Assembly: GCF_021018805.1 (NCBI RefSeq)
Contig: NC_086248.1
Location: forward strand, 54,193,485 to 54,257,484
Source of the DNA: Prinia subflava
Lineage: Eukaryota; Chordata; Aves; Passeriformes; Cisticolidae
Direction: 5' to 3'
Length of the DNA: 64,000 nucleotides
The notes beneath the pieces were generated by a model. The model was not told the origin of the DNA. It saw only the letters and a list, made by a program, of their open reading frames with translations, and searched no databases. This document shows, piece after piece, positions 12,194 to 25,400 of the stretch (positions are counted from its first letter, which is position 1; each line of letters starts with the position of its first letter). A program made the translations under genes and the position numbers.

Positions 12194-13874
12194 GTAAGCG
12201 CCTGCTCCCGTGTCCCTGCACCGAGAAGCTCAGTGTTCAAACCATCACGTCAGCAGGGCAGCAACTCACATTACTAAAAAGAGTTTGGGCTGCTGTTTTG
12301 TGGATGTTAACTTCCAAATCTGACAGTGCAGCAATTGCTTTTCACAGCTGGAAATGTATAATGTTAACTCGGAGAAGTAGGAAAGTGATTCGTGTTGATA
12401 CGAGGGAATGCACTTGAGGTCAAGGGCCTCCAGCTAGTATTTAAATTTAATTTAAAAGAGGATGTGGTCCTGTAAACAGAACTTTTGCCTCAATAATGAA
12501 TTTCAAGTTTTGTTATCAAAGTTCAAAGAAATATTGCCATATTTGATATTGATGAAAGAGAGACTGTAATTTCTATTTTTTAAATGCAATGTAGAATTAA
12601 TAACCACTGAAATTCCATAGTGTTTCGTGAATGTTTTTAAATTTCAGTACAGTGGAAATTGCTTTTTTGTATTCCATTATATAAGACTGTATTTTCATCT
12701 AAGTGGAAGCTGTCAAAAGATGAATCTTATATTAGGTTGTATAGTCAGTATGGTCATTCCTGTGCTTTAGACAGCTACACTATTAGTGTGTGCTTGAATT
12801 GCTTATATTTCATCTGTATATTTTCAGCTGAGTAAATAATGGTCTTTAGTCTGATCGGCTTTCAATCCTCTAAGAGAAAACATCAGTAATTACGTTTTCC
12901 CTGATAGACTAGATTTAGCCTTACAACTTCAGAAAAGGTGTATTGAGAAATGATTTCTTCAGGAACAGGTCACTTACTTGATTTTTTTCTTCCATTTTCA
13001 GTTATCATCCAGCTAAAAGGGATTTGATAAGTATGTGTGTGTTCATATAGTATATGCATAGTATGTGTATGTATCTAGTTCATGCAGAACTTCCAATTTA
13101 TATTCCTGGTATGATATTAGACCAAGGTTTAAGTTTGGTTGAGGTAACCTCTCAAGAGCAGTAGGAAATTGTTCCATTGTTTAATGTTCACTTTTCTTCA
13201 CTTACCTTTTTGCTGTCTTACTGACTAACTAACATTAGTTAATATTTTGAATCATGTTGATCAGAACAACTGATCTTGTCAATATTACTTTAGTAATGCT
13301 TTAGTAAATGCTTAAAATCTACTCCATTGCCTTTGTTGATTTTAATTATATAAGGTTCTGTTACAATCTCTACGCCTGGTATTTTTGTAGTTGAAGACAT
13401 ATTTGCATCTACGTCACTACGTATTTCTGAATAAAAATCCTAAATGTAACTTTAATAGAATCACAGAACCTAGAATCATTTATGTTGGAAAGGACCTCTA
13501 AGATGGAGTCCAACCCTTAACCTAACACGGGCAAGCCCAGCACCAGATAGTGTCCTTGCATACCACATCTACAGACTTTTTAATTGCCTCCAGGGATGGT
13601 GACTCCACCACTTCTTGGGACAGTCCTTTCCAATGTTAGACAAGGCTTTTTGTGAAGAAATTTTTCATAATATCCAATCTCTGGTGCAATTTGAGGTCTT
13701 TTCTTCTTTTCCTAGTCTGCAGGGACTAAGTTTATCAGCTGTCTCATTTTTGTTAAAGTGTAAGCCACCTACACAGAAGTTGTTCTCTCTTACTTTATAT
13801 TTAAGACTTAAATAAATGTTTCCAGTGTTAAGGCTTTTTTTTTTCTTCTAACGTTCTTTTTTCTTCTTTTTTAG
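12194..13874 (+). other. LAMA2: LAMA2 intron 8
   Basis: This is a 1681-bp intron, GTAAGC to a long T-rich tract ending TTTTTTAG. It contains a minus-strand CR1 3' fragment at about 13457-13725. The remainder is AT-rich with no other feature recognised. The CR1 ends about 150 bp before the acceptor. Confidence 0.9.
13457..13725 (-). mobile_element. CR1 LINE 3' end, minus strand
   Basis: On the + strand it opens with 'atagaatcacagaacctag', the inverted CR1 terminal repeat. It continues 'atgttggaaaggacctctaa', 'gatggagtccaaccct', 'gggatggtgactccaccact' and 'gacaaggctttttgtgaag', which match the standard inverted CR1 3' region. It is truncated, as most CR1 copies are, and antisense to LAMA2. Confidence 0.88.
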
Positions 13875-13974
13875 GTATTGCCAGATAACCCAGATCCATG
13901 CCAGCCTTGTTCCTGCGATCCAAATGGGTCTTTAAATGATACTTGTGTCAAGGATGAGAAACATACAGAAGGAG
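13875..13974 (+). CDS. LAMA2: LAMA2 exon (human exon 9): LEa2/LEa3 junction
   Basis: This exon is 100 nt, entering in phase 0 and leaving in phase 1; acceptor TTTTAG, donor GTAAGA. It reads VLPDNPDPCQPCSCDPNGSL, then NDTCVKDEKHTEGG. The PCQPC-CDP-GSLN--CVKDEKH block matches alpha-2 closely. Two neighbouring N-glycosylation sequons, NGS and NDT, appear, whereas I recall human as PIGSLNEVC with neither. The final G plus AT from the next exon makes a Gly/Asp boundary (GGA G|AT). Confidence 0.95.
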
Positions 13975-14782
13975 GTAAGATCCCTCAAATATAGGGATGT
14001 TAAAATGAAGTTCAGCAATGGTCAAAGAAATACTGAATCACAAACCCAAAAGGTTTGGTTTTGGTCTGTTGTGGTTCTTTTTATAATTTTACTCATGTAA
14101 ACAGTAATCCAGGTGCATAGTTTTGATTTTTTTTTTATTATTCTATTATTTTAATTTTATTTTTATTTTTTTGGTAACTCATATTCCCAATTTGTTGAGG
14201 ATTCTTTTAGATTCATGGCTGGGAAACTTGTGTATGTTTGGAAGAATATCCCCAGTGGAAAATATTGAAGAACTTAGAGCTTTAAAGAACGTTAAAGAGA
14301 TTTCTTCTTTTACCACAGAGATTAAAACTCATGCAACAGTGATGTTATAATACCTTTTCCTATATAAGCATATTTTCATTTGAAATACAAAAATAATTCT
14401 TGAAAGGTATTTATTTGCTGTCTGTGTTATTCATGTAGGATTACAAGATGCTTACCACAGCCCTGTAAAAGCTGTCTTCACATAGACATTGAACTGTTCA
14501 TTGGGCTTTGGAAACAGTGAATTGCCCTATTTTTTGGTTCTTTCATTGTAAAACATCCCAAAATACTGTAGGAAGATAGCAAAACTCAAGGTCAGTTCTT
14601 AAAAGATTTATAAATTGGGCTAATTACAATCTATGTAGCAGTCCTTTAAAATAGAGATCAGTGGAACATAAAAGCGACGTGGCAGAGATGCAAAACCAGG
14701 GCCCATAATCTACTGTAATAACCAAGTACTGACTGTATCAGCTCAATAAAATGATACTGATTTACTGTCCCAGTGGCATCTC

Positions 14783-15555
14783 TGGTGGGTTGACCTTGGC
14801 CAGCTGAAGCTGCCCACCCAGCCACTCTCTCACTGCCCTTCTCACCAGGACAGGGGCAGAACAGAAGATGAAGCAGCTCGTGTGCCAAAGTAAGGACCAG
14901 GAAATCATTTTCCAATTATCATCCTGGGCAAAACGGACTTTACTTTGGGGAAGTTAGTTCAAGTTATTGCCAATTTAAATAGTTTTATATGGTGATAAAC
15001 AAAGACAAATATTAAAAATACACCTCTTCCACCACTTTCCGTTTTTCTCCCCCAGATTCAACCTTGCCTCTTCATTCCAGACCCCTCCTCTATCTCCTCT
15101 CCCACTACCACAAGTGATGCAGGATGATGGCAGGCGGAAATTGTAGCAGTGGTCATAACAGCTCCTTTCTGACACTCCTTCCTCCTCACACTTTTCCCCA
15201 ACTCCAGTGTGGGTGCTTCCAATGGGCCTACATCCTTCACGAAAAAAAATTCTCTACCAACAGTTCTCTATGGGATGTAGTTCCTTCAAGAAATATCCAA
15301 CATTGCATGTGTGGATATCTGCTCCAGCCTGGTTTCCTCCAGGGGCTGCCGGGGTGTATCTGCTCTGGACCTGGAGCTTCTCCTTCCACTCCTTTCCCCT
15401 CTCCATTCTCTGACCTGGCTGGCTGAGGGGCTTAGCCGTGTACCCTGTTGGGAGCTGGCTGTGTCTGGCACAGAGCAGCCCCATCCTTTTCCTCATAGAG
15501 GCTGCCCTTGCAGCTCCCTCCCTGCTGCCAGCACCTGGGCATGGATGCCCAATGC
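14783..15555 (-). mobile_element. Solo LTR, avian ERVL-like family, antisense to LAMA2
   Basis: The element starts TGGTGGGTTGACCTTGG, contains 'ctcaccaggacaggggcaga', 'gggcaaaacggacttta' and 'aagttattgccaattt', and ends with 'ggcatggatgcccaatgca'. These blocks follow the order of a common avian LTR as I remember it. It shares start, internal blocks and length (773 bp against about 767) with the element at 48316-49082. The retroviral polyadenylation block is the reverse complement of 'ttattgccaat', so the LTR reads on the minus strand; here its AATAAA has decayed to AATAAC. No target-site duplication is clear. The ORFs over it are not retroviral genes. Confidence 0.8.
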
Positions 15556-18500
15556 AGCGTATCACATGGAGTGATATGAGAGACAGGACGAGCAGAAGGG
15601 AGGAGGAATCCCAAAGCTGGGAAAAACACAGCAAGACTCTCCAATGACTGTACCAAACCTGTGGGTGAGACTTAAACAGGTTACAGATGACAGACAATGC
15701 AACAAAGGAACCTCTCAGACTGTGATATTGAGATGGGGAATGATTAATTCAAAAAATATGATGTCCCACTTGCATGTTACACAGCTGCTTGGTCTCTCAC
15801 TCCTGCCGCTGCTGCAGTCTCTTTTTTCACACCTTCTTTTCTGGCCCCTGATGTGGGTCATCCTCCTGGGGCCCGGCAGCTGATCAGCACTTAACAGGCT
15901 AACAGCTCCTCTCTCACAAGAAGGGGAAAGCAAAAAGATAGAGACATTTTTCCATCTTGTTTGTCAGTAATGGTGTCCTTAGGAGCTCTCAAAATGTCTT
16001 ATGCCTCTGAGCTTTCAGCAGATCTAAGCCATCTCATAGTTGCTTTCTAAATCTGCTTGCACTTTCTGAATCTAAGAAGGTGGTACTGTGATTTGACACC
16101 TTGTTACATCTCTTTTTGCCTTTTTAATGCTTCTTTCTGGCTAATTCTTTCCTTGCTTCATTTCTGAATATCTCTAGGAAGAGAAATAAGCTCCTGTTTG
16201 GATCATTAACCATGTCTTTCTAGAAAATCAAGAAACATGTCATGCTAACATGCTGAAGATAACATCTTGGATTTTTTTTCTGCTTTTCCTCCTTTTATTA
16301 GAGGAAGCCAGTACTGCTCATCTGGCTCCAGACATTCAAAGAAGCTGTTGAATGCTCTAGTTTCTCCAGTTCCGAGAACCAGAGATTTTTTGTTCTCTTC
16401 ACAAAATGAAAACTCTCATCTTTTTCTGTCTTGACTGTAACCAGCTTCTCCTCATCTTCCTGAAACCTAACTCACGCTGCTGCAGTTGGTTGGAGGCCTG
16501 TTGCTTTGGAGCATGTTAGAGTATTTTTGAATCTCTGTTGAATCTGATATTTGCAACACATAAAGAATTTTTTTTCTTTATTCCTTTCTAAACTCATTGA
16601 TGACTCCTGTTTCCAAGTTATTTACTGTAGAGGTTATTCTGTGTGTTTAAACTATTTATTCTCATACGTGACAAGCACAATTGTTGTTTAGATAACTGCC
16701 CTCATGTATGGAATTCCCTCTCCAAAGTAGTCCATACATTTGTTCTTGGGACCAGTTGTCTGTGTCCTGCCCAGTCTTGGAAGTCTAGTGGGAAGTAGAC
16801 ACTTTGCACTGTCTGGACAGTAGCCAGAGGATAATTTTGGTATCTATCTTATTGTCTGTTTTAAGACCACAACAACAAAAATAAGCCAGCTCTACATATA
16901 TCTGGGCATCACAGCTATTCTACCTTCAATGGACTTTCTCTTTGCTCTTTGTTCTTACTGCTTATTTTCCTTTTTTTACTTGTACTAAATAAGGTTCCAA
17001 CACATAAGAAAAACTGTTTACTGCTTGCTCATTATGTTTATAGTTCTTGAACCAGTCACATATTTGTGACTGTAATGCCTTATTCAACAAAAAAAGACAC
17101 AATAATGCCGTTGAAAGGAAAAGCCTTTCTAATATTCCTTTTAAGAAAAGATTTCTGTGGTAACAGAAGAGGTTGTTTTAGAATCAAGAGCAAGTCAGGA
17201 TATAATTTTTAGCATAAAACTATCCTGAAAGCAGATCACTTCTTCCCTTTTTTCCCCTCTCACATTTGTATTCAGTACACTGATAAAATTCTTTCTACTG
17301 CGTACTGCTCACCCAGGGCAGCAATTGAGTTTGAAGCACTGGTGAGTGTTCATAAAGGAAAGGGTGGAAAGCATGATCTGTCTGAAAGAATCTATCTGTT
17401 CACCAGTGAACCAGAATGAACATTCTGGGTGGGTTGAAATACGTCTTAAGAGTCGCTGGCTGGTTGTATGAGGATAAATTGTTTGCTTGGTGTAGGATGG
17501 GAATATGCTTTTTAAATAGGTGCTAAGTAAATACTTTGAGAGAGTAAAAGGCATTAAACTAAAATGGAAATATGATAGTGAGGAGCATCACTGTGGATAC
17601 AGAGTCACTGTGAACAGTTCTCAAATAAAATAAAGCTGGAGGCTGTACATTCTCCGTTCTTGAATACAGTAGGTAAGCAGCAATTAAAATGCTTTTTCCA
17701 AAATGGAAAATTGTAGCAAATACTATAACTGGTCCATTGATGAAATGCATCAAGAGGATTTAAATGACTGCATCCTGCAGTCATAATCAGGTTTTGCTAA
17801 ATAAGGGCATAGAGAAGCTGCATTATAATATAGCATTCATTGTTTCAGGAAAGAAAGAAGTATTGTTGTATTTTATGTATTTTTCAAAATTTCCATTTTG
17901 ATATCTTTGCTCTCATGTGTCTCAGTCAATAGTCTAAAATCAAGTATTATTATTGCTTGTAAAGTGTATTTTTGGGTTCGAATCTTCGAGAATGTTTTTT
18001 AAATATTCTTTCACGGCAATCCTATATTATATGTTAGTGAGAAATATAAAAAAGAGAAAATTAGGATCAATAATAAAATAAAGTGATGAAGATGCCTCTA
18101 GGTTTTGTAACTGAAAGGTAATAATTCTGAAACTGAATTTTTCCATCTGTATTCAATTTATCCTAGTAATAGCTAACTTTGACCATTGCCGATATTGGAG
18201 TTTTCCATACAGAAGTGAAAGTCCAACCATTTAAAACTACTCTGTATTCCAGTAATTAAGGCTTTCTCCATGAATTGGTACTCTTGTTTCAAGTTCTAAT
18301 GACTAGATTTTAACAAATAGCCATTTTACTTGGCTCTCAAGCCTGCAAGAACTGACCAATTAGGAACCTGGCAGTTTTGTGACTCAGTCTTCAGGGCATG
18401 CTATCTTATTTTCCCCTATTGCCTCTTTATGTGCAATATAATCCCAAAGACAGATGTTTATATTTGCTGAAAAAGTCTGCAGACACTTTGAGATAAGGAA

Positions 18501-20449
18501 GAACCAAACATCTTGATCTTTATTCAGGCTTTATACTGCTTTGTTCAGCAAGCAGTCCTACTGACTTCCATGAAATTATTTTTGAAATTTAAACACTGTT
18601 GAACAGGAGTGAAAACACAAGAGGCTGTTCCTAGGATTCCAGGTTTTTTAAGGGTCTGGTTCATGCTTTTGCATGCATTTATTTTTGTGCAGTTTTGAAA
18701 GACTGCTAGGCTAGGGAAAGCTAACGGGTAAAACTCATATTTCAAGATGACTCATCCTCTAGGGTGCATTTTCAAAGCCTCTGTATGCTGAAAGACAGAC
18801 AGAAACTGATAATATGCAGGGAGAAAACAGGGAATAACCATTTCGTCAAATAAAGGCCCCATTCAGACAAGACCTATGAAGCCACAGACCAAAAGCAAAA
18901 GATGTCCTTCTTCTGAAATATCAGTTAATTACAGCAAAAACAAGAGACAGACCTGAAACATCTACTCTAAATTGAAATGTAGTTAGACTGTAGACATAAT
19001 GTACATTACATGTGCACTACAGCAGCCTCATCAAAAATAGCCAGTGGGGCACTGAGAGGAGTTTACATGCTGTGTAACACAGGGAGAGCTGAGATCTCAC
19101 AAGGGCTGTAAATAAAAGAAGGCATGTAGCCAAATCAAATACACAAACTACCTGTATCAACAAGTGTGAGAGCTGGAAAAATGTATGACAGGTAGCAGTC
19201 CCCTGCCTTCCTCTCTCTCATGAGAAGTGTAAGGTCTCTTCATAAGCAGTGTGCTGAGGTTATCTGTACCTCTATGTCATGTGTAGGAGTGGGGTGAGCT
19301 GGGCTGGTGACCATGGAGTTTTCAATACCTGCATAGAAGGGAAGAGCAGGAGAAGGGATGGTTCTTGGGGAACTAAAAAATGGATGGAGTGGGCAATGGA
19401 GGAGAGACTATAGATTTAAATGAGTATTTGGGAGCTCCATGTAATTGAATTTAAGCTTACTGTGAGACTTGGTTTGTGGAATGAGTTCCTGAAGCTTTAA
19501 AATGAGGTGGGCTCATTTCGAAAGAGTAGACTTGTCTATGTCTTTTACTGCTGAACCCTGGAGTATAGCCAGCTATTTTCATCTGGAAGGAACAAAAGTT
19601 TCTCTGTTCCAGACTGTCCAGTTAGGATGCATTGACCCAGATTACAAGAGCTTGTGTCCTGCTGTGCTGTGGGGACTTGATGGTAGCTGTTTCAGAGGAG
19701 AATAACTCAGAAATTTGAGAATCAGCTGAGCCAAAGGCATCAAAACCCATGGAGCACATCACTTTGAGATACTAAGTAAAAGAAATTCTATGCACTGAAA
19801 TTCTGTATATAATTAGGACAGATCAAGAAGGTGACAGTTGGTATGATGTGCTGCAGATCAAAGAGGCTTCAAGGTTAGAGTAGACAGATTGAATTTCACC
19901 TCTGTAGAGATTAACAGATAATATAATTTAAAACTCCTGTAGGTGGCTGCTTCTTCAAATAGCTAGTTAGAGAAGCCATAAAAAGGAGAAGCACCTCTGG
20001 ATTTATGCATGAGGGACTGTTTTAAAACTCTCCTCCTGAAGGGCAGTCAAATTCAACATACTTGTAAAAATGAGAAAGTCTCCCTGAAAAACAACTTAAT
20101 CAAAACAAGGAAATCTATAAAATGAAAATAAAAATTAACAATCCAAGACTTCTAATGGCAAGCTTAGGGTTTATAGACTGCATATTAGGCATTCAGAGAA
20201 GATGCATTTCTCTGGTTCAAAATTATTGAAGCAATGCAATTAAGCTAACAAAAGAAAAAGATACATCTATTTAAACAACAGAAAGAAACTCACTGACAAT
20301 CACAAGTTATTTCTAAGTGAGGATAATAGAAAAGAATATAAATTATGACAGATTTAAGATAGTCATACTCTTAGTAATAAATACGCATATTTTGTGGAAT
20401 AATTTGCTAAATACTTAGGTATTGCTAAGAGGTACTTTTTCAGATAATT

Positions 20450-22035
20450 CAGAATCAAACAGACTGCTAGAGATTCAATGCAGTAGGAGTTTATGGTTTA
20501 GATGTAATCAAGTTATAAATTGACATTTCAAGAAAGAAAGGGACACAGCAGAAAAGCTATATTAATTCTTTTTAACAGTGAATAGAATAATTCAGGGAAT
20601 TTCCCACTTGTGAGTCTTCATTCATGGGGACAAGTCAGAGGAACTGCCTCAAACAGAAGTGTCAGGTTTAAAGCAAGCTGGTAAATGCAGAATCAAAATT
20701 TGTCAGGCATATAGCATAGTTATCCATGGCTTCAGGATGAGTTGAGTAGTTGAAAATTGAGTTGCTTGAGGCATTAAATATAGCTTATAGTATTTTTAAA
20801 ACAGATATTAATGTTAAATAGACACTGTTTATCGAAAAGTAAGACGGTGTTCCAGGAAGCTAGAATCAGAAGGTCTGGTTTTTGTTCCACGGAAATCACT
20901 AGATCTGCGATAAAGAATTTATACCCTTTCTGAAATGTGGCAAAAATGGGCAAAACTCACGACTAGGGGTTTTATGTAGAGGACAGTCTGCCTTATAAAT
21001 CAGTTTGAAGGATTAAATGAATATGTGAACAAGGCTCATTTGATTAATACTGTATTTTGATTTTCAAAAGGTTTTGACAAGATCTTTTACCAAAATCCTC
21101 AAAAGAAAGGGTAATAGAATAAGGAGAAAAGGTTCTTTCATGGCTTAGTACTTGGTTAAAAGAATAAATGGACCATTTTCATAGTGATGATCAAAATGAA
21201 CTGTTGAAAATATTCATATTTAACCTGGAGAAGGGATGAGTAGGAAGGTGACAAAGTTAGCAAGTACAAAATCTTTCAGCATAGAAAAATGAAAGAACTG
21301 CAAAATGTTCAGAAGGATCTCAAGATAGTCAGTGGCTAGGTAGTAAAATAAATTATGAATTTTTGTAGCAATTACAGGAAAAGTAGAAGACAGAGAAAAG
21401 TAGTTCTACTTGTACAGTGATTACAGTGATTTCTGAATTAGGCACTATCAGTTGTTAAACAGCTCTTGGAATTGCCTTGGACTGTGCCTCAGGTCTGTCA
21501 ACTCAGTTCTGCCTTGGCAGTAGTCAAAAACATCAACAGGGCCTTAGGAAATACTACCATTAAAAAAAAACCCAACTGAAAAAAAATCATCAGAGAAACC
21601 AATCAAATCAATCTACACTATGCACTCCCTCTTCAAATAACTTATTAGAACTGGAGACAGTACAGAGGACAACAGAGGTTTTCGGCCATACCAAGCAGCT
21701 TCTGTGTAGAGATATTGAGGAGTTTATGGCATATGATTTAAAAATATCAGGATATGATAGATGTATACTAAAATCACAGATGGCAAGTATAAAGTGAATG
21801 GTTACTTGTTCTTTTCTATGATATGACAATTAGATGGCAATAAATAGGCATTTAACACACATTAGTGTTTTCTTTCACACTATACAAGGGTAAATGTGAA
21901 ACTCCCTGCTAGGGAGCCTTATAGATTCTGAAAGTAAAAGAGAGTTGGAAGGCCTTTCCATGAATTAACGGAGTAGAAGGTTTTCAGGGACTGTTAGATG
22001 CAAAGAAGTAGGGATATGTTTCAATTTTCAAGATT
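20450..22035 (+). mobile_element. Very old CR1-like LINE copy with reverse-transcriptase remnants
   Basis: Around 21052-21084 the + strand translates VF*FSKGFDKI, a decayed version of the LINE RT motif DFxKAFDKV with a stop in place of Asp. At 21210-21235 it reads IFIFNLEKG, matching the I-F-I-N-D-L-E-K-G block. At 21249-21275, where the catalytic F/Y-A-D-D motif should be, only a VTKLASTKS-like remnant remains. Further on, 21655-21720 resembles the post-RT region and 'tgtgaaactccctgctag' (21895-21912) matches the 'tggaactccttgccag' block near the CR1 3' end. The element is dead and heavily mutated; the 5' limit is uncertain. Confidence 0.6.
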
Positions 22036-22275
22036 TCTAATATGCAGTTTTCTGGAAACTCAGAATTCAAATCACTGTATCACTTGCCCTATTCTTACAT
22101 TGTTCATTCTAGCTTCTCTCAGATGACTCTGAGTTATAGCTGGTGGTGTGAGCAACAGTGAACATCCCCTTATGTTATACCTACCAAAGGTGTTGCTTTG
22201 AGCACTCTAACACAAATATCTGACAATAGTAATGACAAACGAAATATATCTCATGTTTTCTCCCTCTTTCCCTAG

Positions 22276-22436
22276 ATTTGTTGCCTGGTTTCTGTCACTG
22301 CAAGACTGGCTATGCAGGAGAAAGCTGCAATCGATGTGCCTTGGGTTATACAGGATATCCTGAGTGCCTGCCCTGCAACTGCTCCCTTGAGGGCAGTGAA
22401 AATGATGACCCCTGCATAGGTCCCTGCATCTGCAAG
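22276..22436 (+). CDS. LAMA2: LAMA2 exon (human exon 10): LEa3 and start of LEa4
   Basis: This exon is 161 nt, entering in phase 1 and leaving in phase 0; acceptor CCCTAG, donor GTATGG. After the Asp split codon it reads LLPGFCHCKTGYAGESCNRC, then ALGYTGYPECLPCNCSLEGS, then ENDDPCIGPCICK, with ten cysteines. GYTGYP-C and ED/DDPC-GPCICK are alpha-2 signatures. It completes the third LE repeat and begins the fourth. An NCS sequon lies just after the LPC. The donor GTATGG is weaker than its neighbours (+5 is G). Confidence 0.97.
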
Positions 22437-25400
22437 GTATGGATGTTGAATTCTTCTGAGTCATAGAAAGATACTATTGATACTGAAAGATTGCATTAAT
22501 GCTCTTTTATTATGCCAGAGTATTCCACTATCCTACCTAGATGTGTTAGTATCTATGTTAGCCACTTCTCACAGAACACTTGTTCTTAATCCTACAAAAT
22601 CCTACGAGGTCTTGTGTCATCTCAGAACTCACTGCAATCAGCATATTTACCTAGGAGCCTGCTGCCAGTCATACAAGTCCTTAGAAATCTGTAATGAAGG
22701 GATATTTTCAAAGCTGTGAATTGTTTGTTTCAAACTCCATCCTCATCTACTCAGAAACTATATGTTTACAGTATTGTGGATTCTAAACCCAACCTGTAAA
22801 TGTGATTTAAAAAGAGAAAATGAAGTGAACTGATGATCTATTAAAACAAGAAAGTTGCCTTTTGGGAGTAATCATTAGCGATACATGATGTTCTTTCCTG
22901 CCTTGAGATGGTTGTTTAAAAATCTCTACCATGTTTAAAAACAAAATTCTGGAGGATGAATTTCTTAATTTCTGGGAAAAAAATATAAGAAGGTTTTTCT
23001 CTCTGTGCCATTGGGTATCTCCTTCAAACTATATCTTGATATTATATTGAAATAAAAAACATTTTAAAGCGCTTGCGTCTGCTTATAAAATACCTTGTTG
23101 TCAGAAAAGCTTTAGAAATGGTTGTGCTTTCTAAGTCACAGTCTGGTAAGTGACCATGAATATGCTCTAAGGACAGCTCACTGTACTGTGGATCAATTTT
23201 TCTGTACTGTACTTGCAGGAATTCCCTTCCAAAATTTAGTTAACAGAATCAGTCACAAATGAGAATTTAAAAATACTTACATGACATTCTTAAATACATG
23301 AATGTACAAAAAATGCTTCCATCCCATGCTGCGGGCACACACAAAGCTCTGGTTTGACAGCTGAACAGCTCTGAAATCTACTCAGAGAATTAACCTTATC
23401 CTCACTTTGTGTTACAGACACATGCTCTCCGTCAGGAATAAAATCATCCATATCATCCATTTCTAATAACTTAGTTATCAAGTCTAGAAGATCATAAGAG
23501 GGTGATATTGCTATGTTCTATCTTGGAATGGAGCTTTGATGAAGATGTATTATGCTAAATACCGGATAAATACTGCTTAATGGTTCTTGTGATGTTATTC
23601 ATGTAAAGCCAAACTGACCTGTTAGTACACTCCGAGCAAAATGAGCAAATAAGGAATAGAAGTAACTGTTCCTATCCCAGAGAGTTCTCATTATATGCAT
23701 TTTTCCCTCAGTGTTCATCTTTTGTCTTCTTTGTGCTCCTCCAATCCCTTTTAAAGTGCCTGTGGGAGAAAAATGATACCTTTTGTAGATAGCTGAGATA
23801 CAGATACATATACATTTAATTTCACTAGCAATCTTCGAATTCAAATCAAAGCAGAATATGGTCAAAGGGACACTGAAATCATCAGATTAGTTATGCTCCA
23901 TATGAAGAATAAAGAGAGATGTCTGGTTAATAGCAGGTCTTAGAAAAATGCTTCCCTTCTTTTAATCACATCTTTCAATTACCTATGATGAGCTGTAAAT
24001 TTGCTAAAGATAGTTTTCTTGCAGAGGAAATTGCTGAAAAGCAGTCCTAACTGTAAGCAGCAAAGTACAGCAGAGTGGGCATTAGATTGTTGTCTTTACC
24101 ACATTAACTAGAGTAAATTAAAATACAGAAAAGAAGGGGGCAACTATAAATTCCTTTTTTCACTAATTATTGCAACCTTATGAAGGTATGTGGTCAAAGT
24201 CTCATCTTTGGATAGCTTACTACTGCACTGAAAACTATTAAGAAATACATGGGGTTGCAGAAGCATTATTTTATTTGCTGGGGGATAAGTTAGAGCTCCT
24301 TTCCAACTCTTGAGTTTTATTTATCTATAATTCACTCAATTTACTGCCTGCTCAATGGAGTTCTACAGTTTTTACTCACAGATGACGTTTGTGCCTGCAG
24401 AGTTGGCAACTTTGCATTAAAACACGTTTGGTTTGCAGCTCTCTTTATTTTCCTCTTCCCACTCTGTACACACTAAGCACATCAACACAGTATGAAACTT
24501 TTGGGACCAGTGTTCATAGCTGTAGTTTCTTAAACAATGGGTAAGAGTATCTCTGTGCCCAGATGTTGCCCACATTATTATTCACATGAAGCATGAGTAA
24601 CCAGCTGATTTTGACATAACCCTGGCGGTAATGTGCATTGATTAAACCCAAGGTTTCTGGTGAAAGTGTAAAAATGCCAGTCTTGAGGTGAATGAAATGT
24701 TGAAGTTAAATGTAATTGACTCATAACCTAGAGTTTTATTAAAGATATTTGTGGTTTGTTTAGTAGTCTGTATGATATTATTGAAGAGGAGCATAAAGCA
24801 CAGCAGTAGTGACAGAGCAAAGATACTTTGCTACACATATTGTTATTGTACAATTAGTGGTGAAAAAATTATTACATTTTCATTGCAGCTCCCTTTTGCA
24901 GGTCGTTGCCCCTTCCTACACACTGTCTCTATTTTCTCCTAATTCGTGTGCTATTCTTTCTTCTCATACCTCTACTTGCTTTGCTCTGTTTCTGCCAGGT
25001 TTGCTACATCTTAACCAGGAGGCTATCAAATGGCTTTCAGTGACTTTTCTTCAGAGCTGTATATTTTGAGCTGTCTTAGACTACCCAATGTAGGCAGGGG
25101 TTTTGTAGTGTGTTCGTTCTCTGCTCATGTAGAGTCAACAGTTCAGTCTGTGTGCATTCCACAGAGTGCTGTCTCCAGGGTTAAAGAGACTGTATAATAC
25201 CTCTGAGAGGGAAAGAATCTTCTGAGCTCTGTGGGGGGAAAATACAGGGTTACTAAGCCAGCACCATATCATGAGCCTCCTGCCACACACTCCATGTAGA
25301 AAACCTAGCTTTAATTTTGCCTCTAGGGCAAATTGATTTATAGTGTAAGTTAGTACGATTTCATGCACAGCATAAGCTTTTTATGAAAAATATAATTACA

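Larger units (their letters stand above)
13975..22275 (+). other. LAMA2: LAMA2 intron 9 (8.3 kb)
   Basis: The intron runs from GTAAGA to TTTCCCTAG with a strong pyrimidine tract ('ttttctccctctttccctag'). It holds an ERVL-like solo LTR at 14783-15555 and an old CR1-like LINE at about 20450-22035. Between them, 15556-20450 is AT-rich with scattered short open frames and no recognised gene. The roughly 350 bp right after the LTR (15556-15930) is less AT-rich than its surroundings but matches nothing I know. Confidence 0.88.

Noticed and set aside
12043..12417. Longer open frame overlapping the LEa2 exon
   Set aside because: It is in a different frame from the laminin exon and runs through the donor site, so it is a shadow.
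15254..15697. Open frame of 147 codons on the minus strand
   Set aside because: It lies mostly within the LTR at 14783-15555, whose GC-richer sequence has few stops. It shows no retroviral protein resemblance.
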